Origin: Saccharopolyspora rosea
GTDB lineage: Bacteria > Actinomycetota > Actinomycetes > Mycobacteriales > Pseudonocardiaceae
Reading direction: 5' to 3'
Length of the DNA: 64,000 nt
Assembly: GCF_025643595.1 (NCBI RefSeq)
Contig: NZ_CP102826.1
Location: 744,001 to 808,000 of the forward strand
The first letter of the stretch is position 1. Each line of letters begins with the position of its first letter. The position numbers were made by a program, and so were the translations under genes. This document shows positions 16,520 to 24,757 of this stretch, piece after piece. The notes beneath the pieces are model-generated. The model was not told the DNA's origin. It searched no databases and saw only the letters and a list, made by a program, of their open reading frames with translations.

Positions 16520-18013
16520 ATGAGCGACGTGGTGCTGCTCGGGATCGACATCGGAACGTCGAGCTCGAAGGGGGTGCTGGTCAGCGCGGACGGGCGGGTG
16601 CTCGCCCGGGCCGGCCGGCCGCACGAGACGTCGTACCCGCACCCGGGGTGGGTCGAGCACGACGCCGAGGCGGTGTGGTGGGCGGACTTCACGGCGCTGG
16701 TGCGGGAGCTGCTGCCCGCCGCGGAGGGCCGCACGATCGGCGGGCTCGGCGTCAGCGGCATCGGACCGGTGCTGCTGCCCGCCGACGGTGACGGCAACCC
16801 GCTGCGCCCGGCGATCCTCTACGGCGTCGACACCCGCGCCACCGCGGAGATCGCCGAGCTGACCGAGGAGTTCGGCGCCGACGAGATCCTCGCGCGCGGC
16901 GGTTCGGCGCTGAGCAGCCAGGCCGTGGGCCCGAAGGTGCGGTGGCTGGCCAAGCACGAGCCGGACGTCTACCGGCGCACCGAGAAGCTGCTGATGTGCA
17001 GCTCGTACCTGGTGCACCGGCTGACCGGCCGCTACGTGCTGGACCACCACTCGGCCAGCCAGTGCGACCCGCTCTACGACCTCGGCGCCCGGGACTGGGC
17101 GCGGGACTGGGCTGAGCGCGTCGCGCCGGGCCTGGAGCTGCCCGAGCTGAGCTGGCCGACCGAGGTCGTCGGCCGGGTCGGTGCGCGGGCGGCGGCCGAG
17201 ACGGGGCTGCCCGAAGGGCTGCCGGTGACCACCGGCACGGTCGACGCGTGGGCGGAGGCCACCAGCGTCGGCGTCCGGGCGCCCGGCGACGTGATGCTGA
17301 TGTACGGCACGACGATGTTCTTCGTGCAGGTGCTGACCGATCCCCGGCCGCACCCGGTGCTGTGGGGCACTTGCGGTGCTTTCCCGGACACCTACACGCT
17401 GGCGGCCGGCATGGCGACGTCCGGTGCGGTCACCGAGTGGCTGCGCGACCTGGTCACCGGGGACTTCGCCCAGCTCGTCGCCGAGGCGGCCAAGGCACCG
17501 GCGGGCAGCCGCGGCCTGCTGCTCCTGCCGTACTTCGCGGGGGAGCGGACGCCGATCTTCGACCAGGACGCGCGCGGTGTGCTGGCCGGGCTGACCACCG
17601 GTCACGGACGCGCCGAGCTGTACCGGGCGGCGCTGGAAGGCATCGGCTACGGGGTCCGGCACAACCTGGAGGCGATGAGCGCGGCCGGTGGCACCGCTGG
17701 TCGGCTGGTGGCCGTGGGCGGCGGTACGCAGGGCGGGCTGTGGACGCAGATCGTCTCCGACATCACCGGGCAGGAGCAGCAGATCCCGGCGGAGACGGTC
17801 GGTGCGGCCTACGGCGACGCGCTGCTGGCCGGCGTGGGCACCGGCACCGCGGTCGACCCGGACGGCTGGAACCCGGTGACCGAGACGGTCCGGCCGAACC
17901 CGGTGAACACCGAGCGCTACGACGCGTTCTACCGGCACTACCGGGACCTGTACGAGTCGACGGTGCGGATCCAGCACTTCCTCGCCGAGCAGCAGCGCGC
18001 TGCCGACGAATGA
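16520..18013 (+). CDS. FGGY-family pentulose kinase (probable ribulokinase)
   Basis: A 497-residue ATP-dependent sugar kinase with the actin-like fold. The N-terminal phosphate loop GIDIGTSSSKG (8-18), the substrate-domain motifs YPHPGWVEHDAEAVW and GTVDAWAEA, and the C-terminal nucleotide site (VAVGGGTQGGLW, then PAETVGAAYGDALLAG) are in order. FGGY members phosphorylate xylulose, ribulose, fuculose, glycerol and others, and sequence alone does not fix the substrate. After a D-arabinose isomerase the logical reaction is D-ribulose to D-ribulose 5-phosphate, which enters the pentose phosphate pathway. GGAGG lies about 9 nt before the ATG. A 45-nt palindrome separates it from the isomerase gene. 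Confidence 0.85.
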   Translation: MSDVVLLGIDIGTSSSKGVLVSADGRVLARAGRPHETSYPHPGWVEHDAEAVWWADFTALVRELLPAAEGRTIGGLGVSGIGPVLLPADGDGNPLRPAILYGVDTRATAEIAELTEEFGADEILARGGSALSSQAVGPKVRWLAKHEPDVYRRTEKLLMCSSYLVHRLTGRYVLDHHSASQCDPLYDLGARDWARDWAERVAPGLELPELSWPTEVVGRVGARAAAETGLPEGLPVTTGTVDAWAEATSVGVRAPGDVMLMYGTTMFFVQVLTDPRPHPVLWGTCGAFPDTYTLAAGMATSGAVTEWLRDLVTGDFAQLVAEAAKAPAGSRGLLLLPYFAGERTPIFDQDARGVLAGLTTGHGRAELYRAALEGIGYGVRHNLEAMSAAGGTAGRLVAVGGGTQGGLWTQIVSDITGQEQQIPAETVGAAYGDALLAGVGTGTAVDPDGWNPVTETVRPNPVNTERYDAFYRHYRDLYESTVRIQHFLAEQQRAADE

Positions 18014-18023
18014 CCCGCGCACT

Positions 18024-18074
18024 CCTCCCGACCTTGCTACGCTCACTCGTTCGAGTGAAGACGAGGTCGGGAGG
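18024..18074 (+). repeat. Nested inverted repeats before the esterase gene
   Basis: Outer arms CCTCCCGACCT (18024-18034) and AGGTCGGGAGG (18064-18074) are perfectly complementary. Inside them lies the palindrome CACTCGTTCGAGTG (18044-18057). The right outer arm contains the only GGGAGG ahead of the downstream ATG, so folding would hide it. Confidence 0.7.
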
Positions 18075-18085
18075 CTGGCGAACTG

Positions 18086-19018
18086 ATGGACGTGCGACGT
18101 GCCCTCCTCGCCGGTCTCGCGGGGATGTCGCTGCTGGTCTCCGGCTGCGCGCGGACCCCGGACGCGGATGCCGCCCGGTCCGCGGTCGCCGCGCGTGATC
18201 TCGGCGCCGCGCAGGTGGTCCGGGGGTTGGTGTACGCCCGGCGGGACAGCGGGCCGCTCGCCCTCGACCTCTACCTGCCGCGCCGCGCCGGGACGCGCAC
18301 GCCGTTCCTGGTGTACGCGCACGGCGGGGGGTGGGACGCCGGGGTCCGGACGCTGGACGCGGACCGGGGCGCGACCGAGGCGTTGACGACCCAGCGGCTG
18401 GTGGAACGCGGTTACGCGGTGGCGACCGTGGACTACCGGCTCACCGGCGTCGCGAAGGCGCCCGCCCAGGTCGTCGACGTCGCCGACGCCGTCCGGTGGC
18501 TGCAGGCCAACGCGGGCCGGTGGCACCTCGACCCCGACCGCGTGGGGCTGTGGGGCGCCTCGGCGGGCGGCCACCTCGTCGCGCAGCTCGGGGCGGTGGC
18601 CGGGGATCCGGCGAAGCCGGGCGGCGGGCTGCGCGGGATCCGCGCGGTGGTCGACTGGTTCGGCCCGACCGATCTCAGCGCCGAGGCGCAGACGGCGCAC
18701 CCCGAGCTCACCGGTTACGCGAAGCGCGTGATCACCGAACTGCTCGGATGCCTGCCGGTCGACTGCCCGGCCGTGGCGGACGCGTCGAGCCCGATCAAGA
18801 ACCTGTCCGGGGACGAGCCGCCGTTCCTGCTCCAGCAGGGCACGGCGGACTCGCTGGTGCCGGTGGTGCAGAGCCTGGACTTCGCCGCGGAGCTGCGGCG
18901 TCGCGGTGTGCCGGTCGAGATGCACCCGTACGAGGGGCTCGACCACGGCTTCGGTCGCGGTCCGCGCACCGAGGCGATCGCCGACACCGCCACGGCCTTC
19001 GTCGCCGGCCACGTGTGA
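18086..19018 (+). CDS. Lipoprotein alpha/beta-hydrolase (acyl esterase-like)
   Basis: A 310-residue lipid-anchored hydrolase on the outer face of the membrane. The signal peptide ends in LVSGC with Cys21 as the lipidation site. The alpha/beta-hydrolase fold shows the oxyanion motif HGGGW (His79 onwards), the nucleophile elbow GASAGG with Ser159, a late Asp in GTADSLVP and the catalytic His in GLDHGFG. The HGGGW/GxSAGG pairing is typical of the hormone-sensitive-lipase/acetyl-esterase branch. It follows the kinase by 72 nt and may belong to the sugar locus, for instance removing acyl groups from a polysaccharide, but that is inference. It converges on rmuC. Confidence 0.85.
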   Translation: MDVRRALLAGLAGMSLLVSGCARTPDADAARSAVAARDLGAAQVVRGLVYARRDSGPLALDLYLPRRAGTRTPFLVYAHGGGWDAGVRTLDADRGATEALTTQRLVERGYAVATVDYRLTGVAKAPAQVVDVADAVRWLQANAGRWHLDPDRVGLWGASAGGHLVAQLGAVAGDPAKPGGGLRGIRAVVDWFGPTDLSAEAQTAHPELTGYAKRVITELLGCLPVDCPAVADASSPIKNLSGDEPPFLLQQGTADSLVPVVQSLDFAAELRRRGVPVEMHPYEGLDHGFGRGPRTEAIADTATAFVAGHV

Positions 19019-19024
19019 GCGGTG

Positions 19025-19939
19025 TCAGCCCGCGAGGTTCTCCTCGTCGCGGCGGACGTCGCCCGGGGTGCCGGTGCCCGCCGTCTCGGCCAGCGGTTGC
19101 ACGGCGCTGCGGAAGGACTCCAGGGCGTCGAGCTCGCGGCGGCGCGCCGAGACGAAGCGTTGCAGGTGGGTGCTGGAGAGGTTCACCGCCTCGACGGCGT
19201 TGGTGGCGCAGCGCTGCGCCCGGACCGCCTGGCTGCGCACCCGCTCGATGTCCTCGGCGATGGTGCGTTCGGTGGCCGCGAACATCGCCGCCGAGGCCAG
19301 CACCGCGAAGCCGGTGGGACCGCAGAGGAAGATCCGCTTGTCCAGCAGCCAGGTCAGCAGTTGCGGATCGGTGTCCAGGGCGGCGATGACGGCCGCGTCG
19401 GAGGGGACGAACATGATCGTCCCGTAGATCGCGTCCGCCCACTTCTGGTAGCCCTTGCCCGCGAGTTCGGCGGCTCGCGAGCGGATGTTGCGCACGTGCA
19501 CCCGCAGCGCGTCGGCGCGCTCGGCGGGGTCGTCGGTCTCCATCGCCTCGGCCCAGACCGCGAGGCTGGCCTTGGCGTCCACCGGGACCTGGCGACCACC
19601 GCCGACGGTGAGCACCATGTCCGGCCGGGCCGCGCCCCCGCCCGCGAGGTCGGTCTGCAGGCTGAAGTGGACGCCCTCGCGCAGGCCCAGCGAGCGGGCG
19701 GTCTCCACGAGCACCTGCTCGCCCAGTTCGCCGCGGCCGGTGATGGAGGCGAAGGCCACCTCGTAGCGGCGCAGCGCCGCCTGCTGGTCGGCGGTGCGCC
19801 TGCGTTCGGCCTCGACCATCCGCAGCGCCTCGTCGGCGCGGCGGGCGCTGTCGGTGTAGAGCCGCCAGATCAGCAGCAACGCGGCGGCGAACACCAGGAC
19901 CAGCACGATGACGAGGATGACCAGGACACCGGTACTCAC
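19025..19939 (-). CDS. rmuC: RmuC-type DNA recombination protein
   Basis: About 304 residues. The N-terminus is a single membrane helix (VLVILVIVLVLVFAAALLLIW in part), followed by a coiled coil (RRADEALRMVEAERRRTADQQ). The RmuC core has VPVDAKASLAVW, GKGYQKWADAIYGTIMFVPSDAAV and FLCGPTGFAVLAS. RmuC proteins limit inverted-repeat and homologous recombination and are predicted nucleases. The GTG giving VSTGVLV is chosen because CGGAG sits 6-8 nt upstream; an ATG 12 codons earlier is possible. It is divergent from sbcD, and both deal with unusual DNA structures. Confidence 0.85.
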   Translation of the reverse strand: MSTGVLVILVIVLVLVFAAALLLIWRLYTDSARRADEALRMVEAERRRTADQQAALRRYEVAFASITGRGELGEQVLVETARSLGLREGVHFSLQTDLAGGGAARPDMVLTVGGGRQVPVDAKASLAVWAEAMETDDPAERADALRVHVRNIRSRAAELAGKGYQKWADAIYGTIMFVPSDAAVIAALDTDPQLLTWLLDKRIFLCGPTGFAVLASAAMFAATERTIAEDIERVRSQAVRAQRCATNAVEAVNLSSTHLQRFVSARRRELDALESFRSAVQPLAETAGTGTPGDVRRDEENLAG

Positions 19940-20110
19940 ATGCGCTCCGTCGGGTAGGGGGCCGATGCCGTGCATGGTGGCCGACCGGTCCGACAAGGTC
20001 GTCGCGATCCGCGTGAACGTCATATCACTGCGCGGTCGAGCGTGTACGACACGCCGAAGCGATGTGGGGGGTCGGCAACGGCGATCGGCGTCGTCGCTAG
20101 CTTGTGGCGC

Positions 20111-21271
20111 ATGCGGGTTCTGCATACCTCCGACTGGCACGTCGGCCGGACGTTCCACGGCCGCGACCTGCTCGGAGATCAGGAGGCCGTCCTGTCCGGG
20201 CTGGCCGACCTGGTCGCCGAGGAGCGCGTGGACGTCGTGGTGCTCGCCGGTGACCTCTACGACCGCGCCGTCCCCTCCGGCGAGGCCGTGGAGATGTGCA
20301 TGCGCGTGCTGTCCCGCATCCGCGAGGCGGGCGCGCAGCTGGTGGTGACGCCGGGCAACCACGATTCGGCGGCGCGCGTCGGCGCGTTCGCCGAGTTCGC
20401 CGCCGCGGGCGGCTTGCACCTGCGGACCAGGATCGCGCGGTTGCACGAACCGGTGCTGCTGCCGGACGAGCACGGCCAGGTGGCGTTCTACGGGATCCCG
20501 TACCTCGAACCCGATCCCGCGCGCCACGCGCTGCGGGCCCGCGCCGACGTGCCCGGGGCCGGCGAGGTCGCCGAGCGCGGCCACACGGCGGTGCTCACCG
20601 AGGCGATGAACCGGATCCGGGCCGACCTGGCCGGCCGCGACGCCCGCTCGGTGGTGCTGGCGCACGCGTTCGTCACCGGCGGTGAACGCGGCGACTCGGA
20701 GCGCACGATCGCGGTCGGCGGTGTCGAGCAAGTGCCCGGGTCGGTCTTCGACGGCGTCGACTACGTGGCGTTGGGGCACCTGCACGGCCCGCAGCGGTTG
20801 GCCGAGCACCTGCGGTACTCGGGGAGCCCGCTGGCGTACTCGTTCTCCGAGGCGGCGCAGCGCAAATCGGTGTGGCTGGTGGACTTCGACGCCGCCGGGC
20901 TGGCCGAGGTGCGACGCCGGGAGCTGCCGGTACCGCGACGTCTGGCCACTGTGGAGGGACGGTTGGCGGAGCTGCTGTCCGCACCGGAGTACGCCGAGTA
21001 CGAGGACTGCTACCTGTCCGCGACGCTGACCGATGAGGTGCGCCCGCTGGAGGCGATGCGCCGGCTCCAGGAACGCTTCCCGCACGCGGTCCACCTGGAA
21101 TGGCGGCCGGAGGGCGGCCGGGCCACGTCGCCCCTGCGGTACGCCGAGGCGGTGCGCGGCCGCGACGACCGGGAGCTGGCCGCGCGGTTCGTCGCCGACT
21201 GCCGGGGTGCCGAACCGAACGAGTCCGAACGGGAGTTGCTGGACCGGGCGTTGCGGGAGGTGGCCCGATGA
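20111..21271 (+). CDS. sbcD: Exonuclease SbcD (Mre11-like)
   Basis: A 386-residue metallophosphoesterase that with SbcC cleaves hairpins and processes DNA ends. The phosphoesterase motifs are in order: HTSDWHVGRTF, VVLAGDLYDRA, TPGNHDSAARV, VLAHAFVTGG and VALGHLHGPQ. Lengths are normal. The ATG is preceded by TAGCTT and 7 nt without a ribosome site, consistent with a leaderless message. The stop overlaps the sbcC start (ATGA). Confidence 0.95.
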   Translation: MRVLHTSDWHVGRTFHGRDLLGDQEAVLSGLADLVAEERVDVVVLAGDLYDRAVPSGEAVEMCMRVLSRIREAGAQLVVTPGNHDSAARVGAFAEFAAAGGLHLRTRIARLHEPVLLPDEHGQVAFYGIPYLEPDPARHALRARADVPGAGEVAERGHTAVLTEAMNRIRADLAGRDARSVVLAHAFVTGGERGDSERTIAVGGVEQVPGSVFDGVDYVALGHLHGPQRLAEHLRYSGSPLAYSFSEAAQRKSVWLVDFDAAGLAEVRRRELPVPRRLATVEGRLAELLSAPEYAEYEDCYLSATLTDEVRPLEAMRRLQERFPHAVHLEWRPEGGRATSPLRYAEAVRGRDDRELAARFVADCRGAEPNESERELLDRALREVAR

Positions 21272-24219
21272 GGCTGCACCGGCTGGAAATCACCGCGTTC
21301 GGTCCGTACCGGAACCGCCAGGTCGTCGACTTCGACGCGCTCGGCGGCGACGGTCTCTTCCTGCTGCACGGCGACACGGGCGCGGGGAAGACGACGCTGC
21401 TCGACGCGGTGGCCTTCGCGCTGTACGGGTCGGTGCCCGGTGCGCGCAACGACGCCAAGCGGCTGCGCTGCGACACCGCCGACGACGACGTGGCGACGAA
21501 GGTCGTGCTGGAACTGACCGTGCAGGGGCAGCGGCTGCTGCTGGAGCGCAGCCCCGAGTACCAGCGACCGAAGAAGCGCGGGGAGGGCTTCACCACCCAG
21601 CAGGCGAAGGCGTCGTTGACCTGGCTCGACGGCGTTCCGACCGGCCAGCCGCCGGAGGGGTTGACCCGCATCGACGAGGTCGGGCGCACCGTGCAGCGGT
21701 TGCTGGGGATGAGCGTCGAGCAGTTCTTCCAGGTCGTGATGCTGCCGCAGGGCGAGTTCGCGCGGTTCCTGCGCGCGGACACGGCCGAGCGCGAGAAGCT
21801 GCTGGAGCGGCTGTTCGGCACGCAGCGCTTCGCCGACGTCGAGACGTGGTTCGTCCAGCGGCGGCGGGAGCGCGGCCGGGAGGTCGAGGCGCAGACCCTG
21901 GAGGTCCGCGACCTGCTGGCGCGGGTCGCCCAGGTTTCGGCCAGCGAACCGGGGGAGGACGAGCAGGGCTGGTTGGAGGAGGTCGAGAAGCGGGCCGTCC
22001 GGGAGTGGGAGGGCGCGCAGGCCGAGCACTCGCGCCTGCGGCGGGAACGCGACGCCGCCGAGACCGCGCTCGCCGAGCGCCGGGAACTCGCGGACAGGGT
22101 GCGGCGGGTGCGGCAGGCGAACGCCACCCTCGCCGAGCTCGAAGAGCGCAAACCCCAGCACGACGCCTGGCGCGCGGAGCGCGAAGCGGCGCAACGCGCC
22201 GTGCCGGTGCTCGCCGCCCGCCAGGCCGTGCAGCGCGCCGAACAGGCGCGGGAGCGGGCCGGGGCCGACGTCGTCGCCGCGGCGCAGCGGTGCTCGGACG
22301 TCGACGCCGAGGCGCCGCTGGACGAGCTGCGCGCCCTGGCCGGGCGCGACCGCGAGTCGGCCGGTGCGCTCGCGCAACTGGTTCCCGAGGCGCAGCAACA
22401 GGAATCCGACCGCGAGCGGCTCGCCGGCCTCGCCGAGCGCATCGCCGCGGACGAACGCACCGAGGCGGAGCTGGCGCAACGGCAGCAGGCGTTGCCGGAG
22501 CGCATCACCGCCGCCCGGCAGCAGGTCGACGAGGCCAAGCACGCCGAGGTCCGGCTGGAGACGGTGGTGTCCCGGGTCGAGGAGCTGAGCGCGCTGTTGC
22601 AGGCGGCGCGCGAACTGCCCCGTCACGAGCGGGAATTCGCCGATGCGACGACGCGCGCCCAGCAGGCCGTCGACGCGCACCAGCAGGCGCGGGACCGGTT
22701 GCAGGACCTCCGCGCGCGGCGGCTGGCCGGGATGGCCGCCGAGCTGGCCCGGCGGCTCGCTCCCGGCCAGCCGTGCCCGGTGTGCGGGTCGGCCGAGCAC
22801 CCCGCGCCCGCCGAACCCGTCGACGACCAGGTCAGCGCCGATGACGAGGACGCCGCCCAGCAGGAGGAGCAGCGCGCGCAGGCCCGCCGGGAGCAGGCCG
22901 CCACCGAGGCCCAGCGGGCCCGGCAGGCGCGGGACCGCCTGGCGGAACGGCTCGGCGAGCACACCGAACAGGGGCTGGCGACCGAACTCGCCGAGCTCAC
23001 CGCCGAGCGCGACGCGTTGCGGCGCACCGCCGGGGAACTGCGGCAGCGCACCGAGCTGTTGGCGGAACTCGAAGCGTCCACCGAGCGGATTTCGGCCCAG
23101 TTGACCGACGTTCGCTCCCGACTGGCCGCGTCCCGCAGCGAGCGGACCAGTCTTGAGACCACAGTGGACGAAAGGGAGCTCCGGCTGCGCGAGGCGCGCG
23201 GTGACCACCCGAGCATCGCCGCCCGGCGGGAGCACCTGCTCGGCGCCGCCGCGAACCTGGACCGGCTCGTCGACGCCCGGATCGCCCGCGACGACGCCGA
23301 CGGCCGCCTCGCCGAACAACGGCAAGCGCTGCGCGACGCGGCAGCCGAGGCCGGTTTCGAGTCCGTGGAGGCGGCCTTGGCCGCCGAGCGCGGCGAAGCA
23401 CGGCTCGCCGAACTGGCCGATGCGCTCGCCGAGGCGGAACAGCGCGCCGCGGGCGCGCGGGACGCCCTGGCCAGCCCTGAGCTGTTCGGCGTCGACGCGG
23501 ATGCCGAGGTCGGCCTCGAACAGGCCACCGAGGCGGCCACGCTGGCGCGCGAGGCGGCCGAGCGGGCCGCGGCGATGGCGCACCGCGCCGAGCAGCGGCA
23601 CCGCGACATCGCGCAGCTCGCCGAGCGACTGCGCGCCGCGTGGGCGCGGCTCGGGCCGGTGCTGGCCGAGTTCGCCGAGCTGGAAGCGCTGGCGGACGTG
23701 GTCAACGGCCGCGGGCAGAACGCGCGCCGGATGTCGCTGCGCTCCTACGTGCTCGCTGCGCGGCTGGAAGAGGTCGCGGTCGCGGCCACGCGCCGGTTGC
23801 AGCGGATGAGCGACGGGCGCTACTCGTTCGTGCACTCCGACGCCGCCGGGGCGCGCGGGACGCGCGGCGGGCTCGGTCTGGACGTCCTCGACGACTACTC
23901 GGGCAAGGTGCGCCCCGCCAAGACGCTGTCCGGCGGCGAATCGTTCCTCGCCTCGCTGTCGCTCGCGCTGGGCCTCGCCGACGTGGTCGCCGCCGAGACC
24001 GGCGGAGCGCTGCTGGACACCCTGTTCATCGACGAGGGTTTCGGCACCCTCGACGCGGACACGCTCGACCTGGTCATGGACACCCTCGACGAGCTCCGGG
24101 CGGGCGGCCGCGTCGTCGGCCTGGTCTCGCACGTCGAGGAGATGCGCCAACGCATCGGAGTCCGCCTCCGCGTCCGCAAATCCCGCGAGGGCTCCACCCT
24201 CGAACTCCGGACGGCGTGA
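21268..24219 (+). CDS. sbcC: Exonuclease subunit SbcC (Rad50-like ATPase)
   Basis: A 983-residue SMC-like ATPase. Walker A GDTGAGKTT is at 35-43. Long coiled coils rich in Glu, Arg, Ala and Gln flank a zinc hook CPVC at 503-506 (QPCPVCGSAEHPAP), through which dimers join. The C-terminal lobe holds the signature TLSGGESFLASLSLALGL and Walker B DTLFIDEGFGTLD. The layout is complete. It is translationally coupled to sbcD. The coding sequence contains one copy of the over-represented CCACAGTGG word. Confidence 0.95.
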   Translation: MRLHRLEITAFGPYRNRQVVDFDALGGDGLFLLHGDTGAGKTTLLDAVAFALYGSVPGARNDAKRLRCDTADDDVATKVVLELTVQGQRLLLERSPEYQRPKKRGEGFTTQQAKASLTWLDGVPTGQPPEGLTRIDEVGRTVQRLLGMSVEQFFQVVMLPQGEFARFLRADTAEREKLLERLFGTQRFADVETWFVQRRRERGREVEAQTLEVRDLLARVAQVSASEPGEDEQGWLEEVEKRAVREWEGAQAEHSRLRRERDAAETALAERRELADRVRRVRQANATLAELEERKPQHDAWRAEREAAQRAVPVLAARQAVQRAEQARERAGADVVAAAQRCSDVDAEAPLDELRALAGRDRESAGALAQLVPEAQQQESDRERLAGLAERIAADERTEAELAQRQQALPERITAARQQVDEAKHAEVRLETVVSRVEELSALLQAARELPRHEREFADATTRAQQAVDAHQQARDRLQDLRARRLAGMAAELARRLAPGQPCPVCGSAEHPAPAEPVDDQVSADDEDAAQQEEQRAQARREQAATEAQRARQARDRLAERLGEHTEQGLATELAELTAERDALRRTAGELRQRTELLAELEASTERISAQLTDVRSRLAASRSERTSLETTVDERELRLREARGDHPSIAARREHLLGAAANLDRLVDARIARDDADGRLAEQRQALRDAAAEAGFESVEAALAAERGEARLAELADALAEAEQRAAGARDALASPELFGVDADAEVGLEQATEAATLAREAAERAAAMAHRAEQRHRDIAQLAERLRAAWARLGPVLAEFAELEALADVVNGRGQNARRMSLRSYVLAARLEEVAVAATRRLQRMSDGRYSFVHSDAAGARGTRGGLGLDVLDDYSGKVRPAKTLSGGESFLASLSLALGLADVVAAETGGALLDTLFIDEGFGTLDADTLDLVMDTLDELRAGGRVVGLVSHVEEMRQRIGVRLRVRKSREGSTLELRTA

Positions 24220-24247
24220 ACGGCCGACCCCGCCCGGGGTCGGCCGT
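24220..24247. terminator. Bidirectional terminator between sbcC and ogt
   Basis: Perfect 12-bp stem ACGGCCGACCCC / GGGGTCGGCCGT with a 4-nt loop (GCCC), between converging genes. Confidence 0.75.
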
Positions 24248-24256
24248 CCAGGGCGG

Positions 24257-24757
24257 TCAGCGCCCGGTCGACTCGTGGTCGAGCAGCCAGCGCTTGACGT
24301 CGAGGCCCCAGCGGAAGCCGCCCAGGGTGCCGTCGCTGCGCAGCACGCGGTGGCAGGGCACGAACAGCGCCGCGGCGTTGCGGGCGCAGGCCGCGGCCGC
24401 CGCGCGGATCGCCTTCGGGCGTCCGGCGAGGGCGGCGTACTCGGTGTAGCTCACCGGTTCTCCGGCGGGGACCTTGCGCAGCACGTCCCAGGCGTGTTCG
24501 AGGAACTCGCCGGAGCGCTGGCGGACCGGGATCGCCTCGACGGCGTCGAGCTCGCCTTCGTGGTAGGCGAGGACGGCGCGCGTCACCGGGCCGAGGTCGG
24601 CCGCGTGGCGCGGGGTCGCGCGCAGCAGGACGGGGGCGACCTGCGGCGTCAGTTCGTCGAGCCGGGCGGTCCAGCCCGAGGCGAGCACCGCGCCGTCGTC
24701 GTCCACGACCGCGGTGAACGGTCCGACAGGTGTGTCCACAGTGGACCAGGTAGTCAT
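24257..24757 (-). CDS. ogt: Methylated-DNA--protein-cysteine methyltransferase
   Basis: A 166-residue suicide repair protein that moves the methyl group from O6-methylguanine to its own cysteine. The active site is VPCHRVL with Cys135, followed by GGFRWGLDVKRWLLDHE. The helix-turn-helix region PVSYTEYAALAGRPKAIRAAAAACARN is also clear. The ATG has GGAGG 4 nt upstream and overlaps the stop of the Ada-AlkA fusion gene (ATGA), so the two alkylation-repair enzymes are translationally coupled. Together they form an adaptive-response operon. Confidence 0.95.
   Translation of the reverse strand: MTTWSTVDTPVGPFTAVVDDDGAVLASGWTARLDELTPQVAPVLLRATPRHAADLGPVTRAVLAYHEGELDAVEAIPVRQRSGEFLEHAWDVLRKVPAGEPVSYTEYAALAGRPKAIRAAAAACARNAAALFVPCHRVLRSDGTLGGFRWGLDVKRWLLDHESTGR

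Noticed and set aside
14988..18013. L-fucose pathway as the role of the isomerase and kinase
   Set aside because: No fuculose-1-phosphate aldolase or lactaldehyde dehydrogenase is nearby and the glycosidase is GH172, not a fucosidase. It is not excluded, only less likely.
16478..19012. 844-codon minus-strand frame opposite the kinase and esterase genes
   Set aside because: Composition-driven open frame; His/Arg/Gly-rich, no domain, and it spans two well-supported plus-strand genes.
21010..24150. 1046-codon minus-strand frame opposite sbcC
   Set aside because: A mirror of the SbcC coiled-coil codon pattern. SbcC has Walker motifs and the zinc hook in the other strand.
24731..24746. GTGTCCACA resembling a DnaA box at the end of the Ada-AlkA/ogt junction
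   Set aside because: A single imperfect match within coding sequence and part of the recurrent CCACWGTGG word; no cluster of boxes and no dnaA/dnaN nearby.
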